Source: Dehalococcoidia bacterium
Lineage (GTDB): Bacteria; Chloroflexota; Dehalococcoidia; GIF9; AB-539-J10
DNA: 64,000 nt
Direction: 5' to 3'
NCBI GenBank assembly: GCA_030615625.1
Contig: JAUWYX010000001.1
Coordinates: 186,001-250,000 of the forward strand
Numbering within the stretch: the stretch's first letter is position 1; each line of letters opens with the position of its first letter. Under the pieces are notes generated by a model. The model made no database searches and was not told where the DNA came from. It worked only from the letters and a program-made list of their open reading frames with translations. A program made the translations under genes and the position numbers. This document shows positions 62,375 through 64,000 of the stretch, one piece after another.

Positions 62375-63646
62375 CTAATCAACAGGTTGGACTGTGCCGC
62401 TAACCGGGGGAGTGGTTATCACCGACAGTAGAGCGGCAATAGCAAGGCCAGCAAACACAAACCATATCGGCTGGTAACTACCCAAGTTATCAAATACGTA
62501 CCCGGCCAGGGGTGGGCCAGCTATGCTTCCCAACGCCATCATGCCTATCATGAGGCCGTGGATGGCGCCGAAATTCTTTCTACCAAAAAATTCCCTTATC
62601 AAAGAAGCTCTCAGAGTATTGTTGCCACCGTAACCGATACCGAAAAGAATGAGGAAGGTAACAAGCAGCCGGGTATCTCCCGCGGAGATAAATCCAAAGC
62701 AGAGTAGACCCCCACACATCAGGGCAAAGGCGCCAGCCGCTACCCACCTCTTATCAACTTTATCTCCAAGCCAGCCCAAACCGAGGCGGCCGCCAATACT
62801 TGCCAACGGGATACCAGCAGCCACCAAGCCAGATATCGCCCTGGTGAAGCCAATGCTGCTGAGATAAGGCATTACATGCGTAATCACGGCACTTAGTATT
62901 ATGAACTGGCACATTAGTGCCAGCGTTATGTGCCAGAAGGCGCGGCTCTTTACGGCCTGTTTCGCTCCGACATTCGCCTCGACAGTTTGTGCTGTATTCA
63001 AGCTGTTGGATATCGCAATGTTACTCATTTCACCATCAGGCAGATAGCCATACTGTTCGGGCTTATGCCTGACTAAAAGAGACAACGGCAGGCATACAGC
63101 CAGCAGACCTATGGTAAGGAGGGCCAGCGTCATTCGCCATTCATACGTATCAATAAGATTGACTATAACTGGAATTAGCAAGCCGCTAAATCCATAGCCA
63201 CAAATCATAATCCCGGTGGCTATGCCTATTTTCCTCCGGAACCAGTTGGCAACTGCTGTCATCAACACCGTGCTGCTACAAGTACTCATGCCTATAGCCA
63301 TTAACACGAAGGCTCCGTAGAACATGCCCAGGGAGGTAGTGCGACTCAGGAGCATCAAACCCAAACTGGTGATAATCAGTCCGCCAAATAACAGTCTTCT
63401 TGGCCCCCAGCGGTCAACAAGCATCCCGACGAACGGGGCAAGAATACCCATCTCCATGCCGCGTAGCGAGGCGGCAAATGAAATCTGCGTGTAGCTCCAA
63501 CCAAAGTCGTCCGCTAGCGGTTCAATGAGAGTAGTGAACCCATAGAAGACAACTCCACCCACGTATAGCGAAATAAAGAAACATGCGACAACAATCCACC
63601 ACCCATAGAACACTTGACGCGGCTTCCAATCTAAATTCCAACGCAT
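62375..63646 (-). CDS. MFS transporter (OFA/monocarboxylate type)
   Basis: 423 residues with about 12 membrane helices. QVFYGWWIVVACFFISLYVG at the start and GMLVDRWGPRRLLFGGLIIT between helices 2 and 3 (motif A) are typical. The second half has GRLGLGWLGDKVDKRWVAAG, the other motif A. The family includes oxalate:formate and monocarboxylate carriers; the substrate is unknown. Confidence 0.9.
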   Translation of the reverse strand: MRWNLDWKPRQVFYGWWIVVACFFISLYVGGVVFYGFTTLIEPLADDFGWSYTQISFAASLRGMEMGILAPFVGMLVDRWGPRRLLFGGLIITSLGLMLLSRTTSLGMFYGAFVLMAIGMSTCSSTVLMTAVANWFRRKIGIATGIMICGYGFSGLLIPVIVNLIDTYEWRMTLALLTIGLLAVCLPLSLLVRHKPEQYGYLPDGEMSNIAISNSLNTAQTVEANVGAKQAVKSRAFWHITLALMCQFIILSAVITHVMPYLSSIGFTRAISGLVAAGIPLASIGGRLGLGWLGDKVDKRWVAAGAFALMCGGLLCFGFISAGDTRLLVTFLILFGIGYGGNNTLRASLIREFFGRKNFGAIHGLMIGMMALGSIAGPPLAGYVFDNLGSYQPIWFVFAGLAIAALLSVITTPPVSGTVQPVD

Positions 63647-63829
63647 GACATGAAGGTTTCTATCTTTAATAGTTATGGAGAGGAGTCCTTCGGTGAAAAG
63701 CTCTTCAAATGCACCAATGTAACCCCAAATACTATCATTAATGTATGTAGTGCGTAAAACCCCCTTTGCAATTGGGCAGGCAAGCCTCTTTCTTTAAGAG
63801 AAGGAGTGTTATGTAAAGTCAGGCTGAAA

Positions 63830-64000
63830 CTATAATACTCTGGCAAAGAAGGCAGTCACCTTAGCAGCCAGGCTGGATTCATATCCCCACCAAAAGTGGT
63901 CCGCGCCTTCAATACTTTCGTACTCTTTGGGCTCAGGAAGATTCTGGCAAAATTCAAGGAACTGGTCAGTGGGTATAAGGTCATCCCTGCTTCCCGAGAT
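63830..64000 (-). CDS. alpha/beta hydrolase, partial (C-terminus)
   Basis: The last 56 codons run in from the right edge. ISGSRDDLIPTDQFLEF contains the acid of the catalytic triad, and IEGADHFWWGYESSLAAK carries its His. The pattern GxDHFWxG is that of the small alpha/beta hydrolases related to dienelactone hydrolase. The nucleophile lies outside the window. Confidence 0.8.
   Translation of the reverse strand: MSGSRDDLIPTDQFLEFCQNLPEPKEYESIEGADHFWWGYESSLAAKVTAFFARVL

Overview
The window looks like a chromosomal piece of a Chloroflexota bacterium, most likely a Dehalococcoidia-type lineage from an anoxic habitat. This is inferred from gene content, not from a database match. The supporting signs are an orphan reductive-dehalogenase-like iron-sulfur protein, a QueG-like Fe-S protein, a GuaB3-type IMP dehydrogenase, a large IleRS2-type isoleucyl-tRNA synthetase, and the short interspersed repeats that leave peptides such as CPELVEG in coding genes. 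Base composition is moderate, genes are tightly packed on both strands, and there is no rRNA and no CRISPR array.

Layout. 1-4.4 kb (minus): end of a fructose-6-phosphate aldolase/transaldolase, pyrG, a cyclic-nucleotide-binding protein with an in-frame continuation past its stop, and an SthA-like flavoprotein. 5-6.1 kb (plus): an HtrA-like protease. 6.2-13.7 kb (minus): a long apparent operon rpsF-ssb-rpsR-rpmH-rnpA-yidD-(beta-propeller lipoprotein)-yidC-jag-ileS, the classic ribosome, RNase P and membrane-insertion cluster. 13.8-17.7 kb (plus): thiL-tsaE-tsaB, a thioesterase-HAD fusion and ndk. 17.7-25.7 kb: rsfS, ftsH, metG, rsmI, guaB3, a LysE-type exporter, an unknown conserved protein and tRNA-Thr. 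25.8-31.9 kb: a scar of a tyrosine recombinase, small membrane proteins, a J-domain protein, a degenerate-looking tRNA-His, the RdhA-like protein, an AlkD-like repair protein, pth and a DUF3467 protein. 32.0-34.2 kb (plus): an island of tiny genes with very strong ribosome binding sites. 34.3-47.3 kb: ligA with an unusual insertion, a ClpP-like protein without the catalytic Asp, an acyl-CoA ligase, the SRP RNA, an SDR and a nonsense-interrupted 3-hydroxyacyl-CoA dehydrogenase (fatty or aromatic acid catabolism), ksgA-ispE, a VTT-domain protein, the CCA-adding enzyme and radC.

47.2-61.3 kb is more plastic. It holds a second copy of the radC 3' end, at least two families of intergenic repeats, a GH15/GT4 sugar pair with a tandem duplication, two paralogous zinc-ribbon genes with a shared promoter and leader (one with a decayed second half), an RRM protein and a DEAD-box helicase (a set that looks like a cold-response or RNA-remodelling module), typA and a NYN/OST-HTH protein. 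The end holds membrane proteins, an MFS transporter and a truncated alpha/beta hydrolase.

Most genes are core information processing. The best leads outside the core are the altered GXHH active-site motif of IleRS, the repeat families around the zinc-ribbon genes, the radC-tail duplication, the small-gene island, and the fusions and insertions in ligA and the thioesterase-HAD gene.
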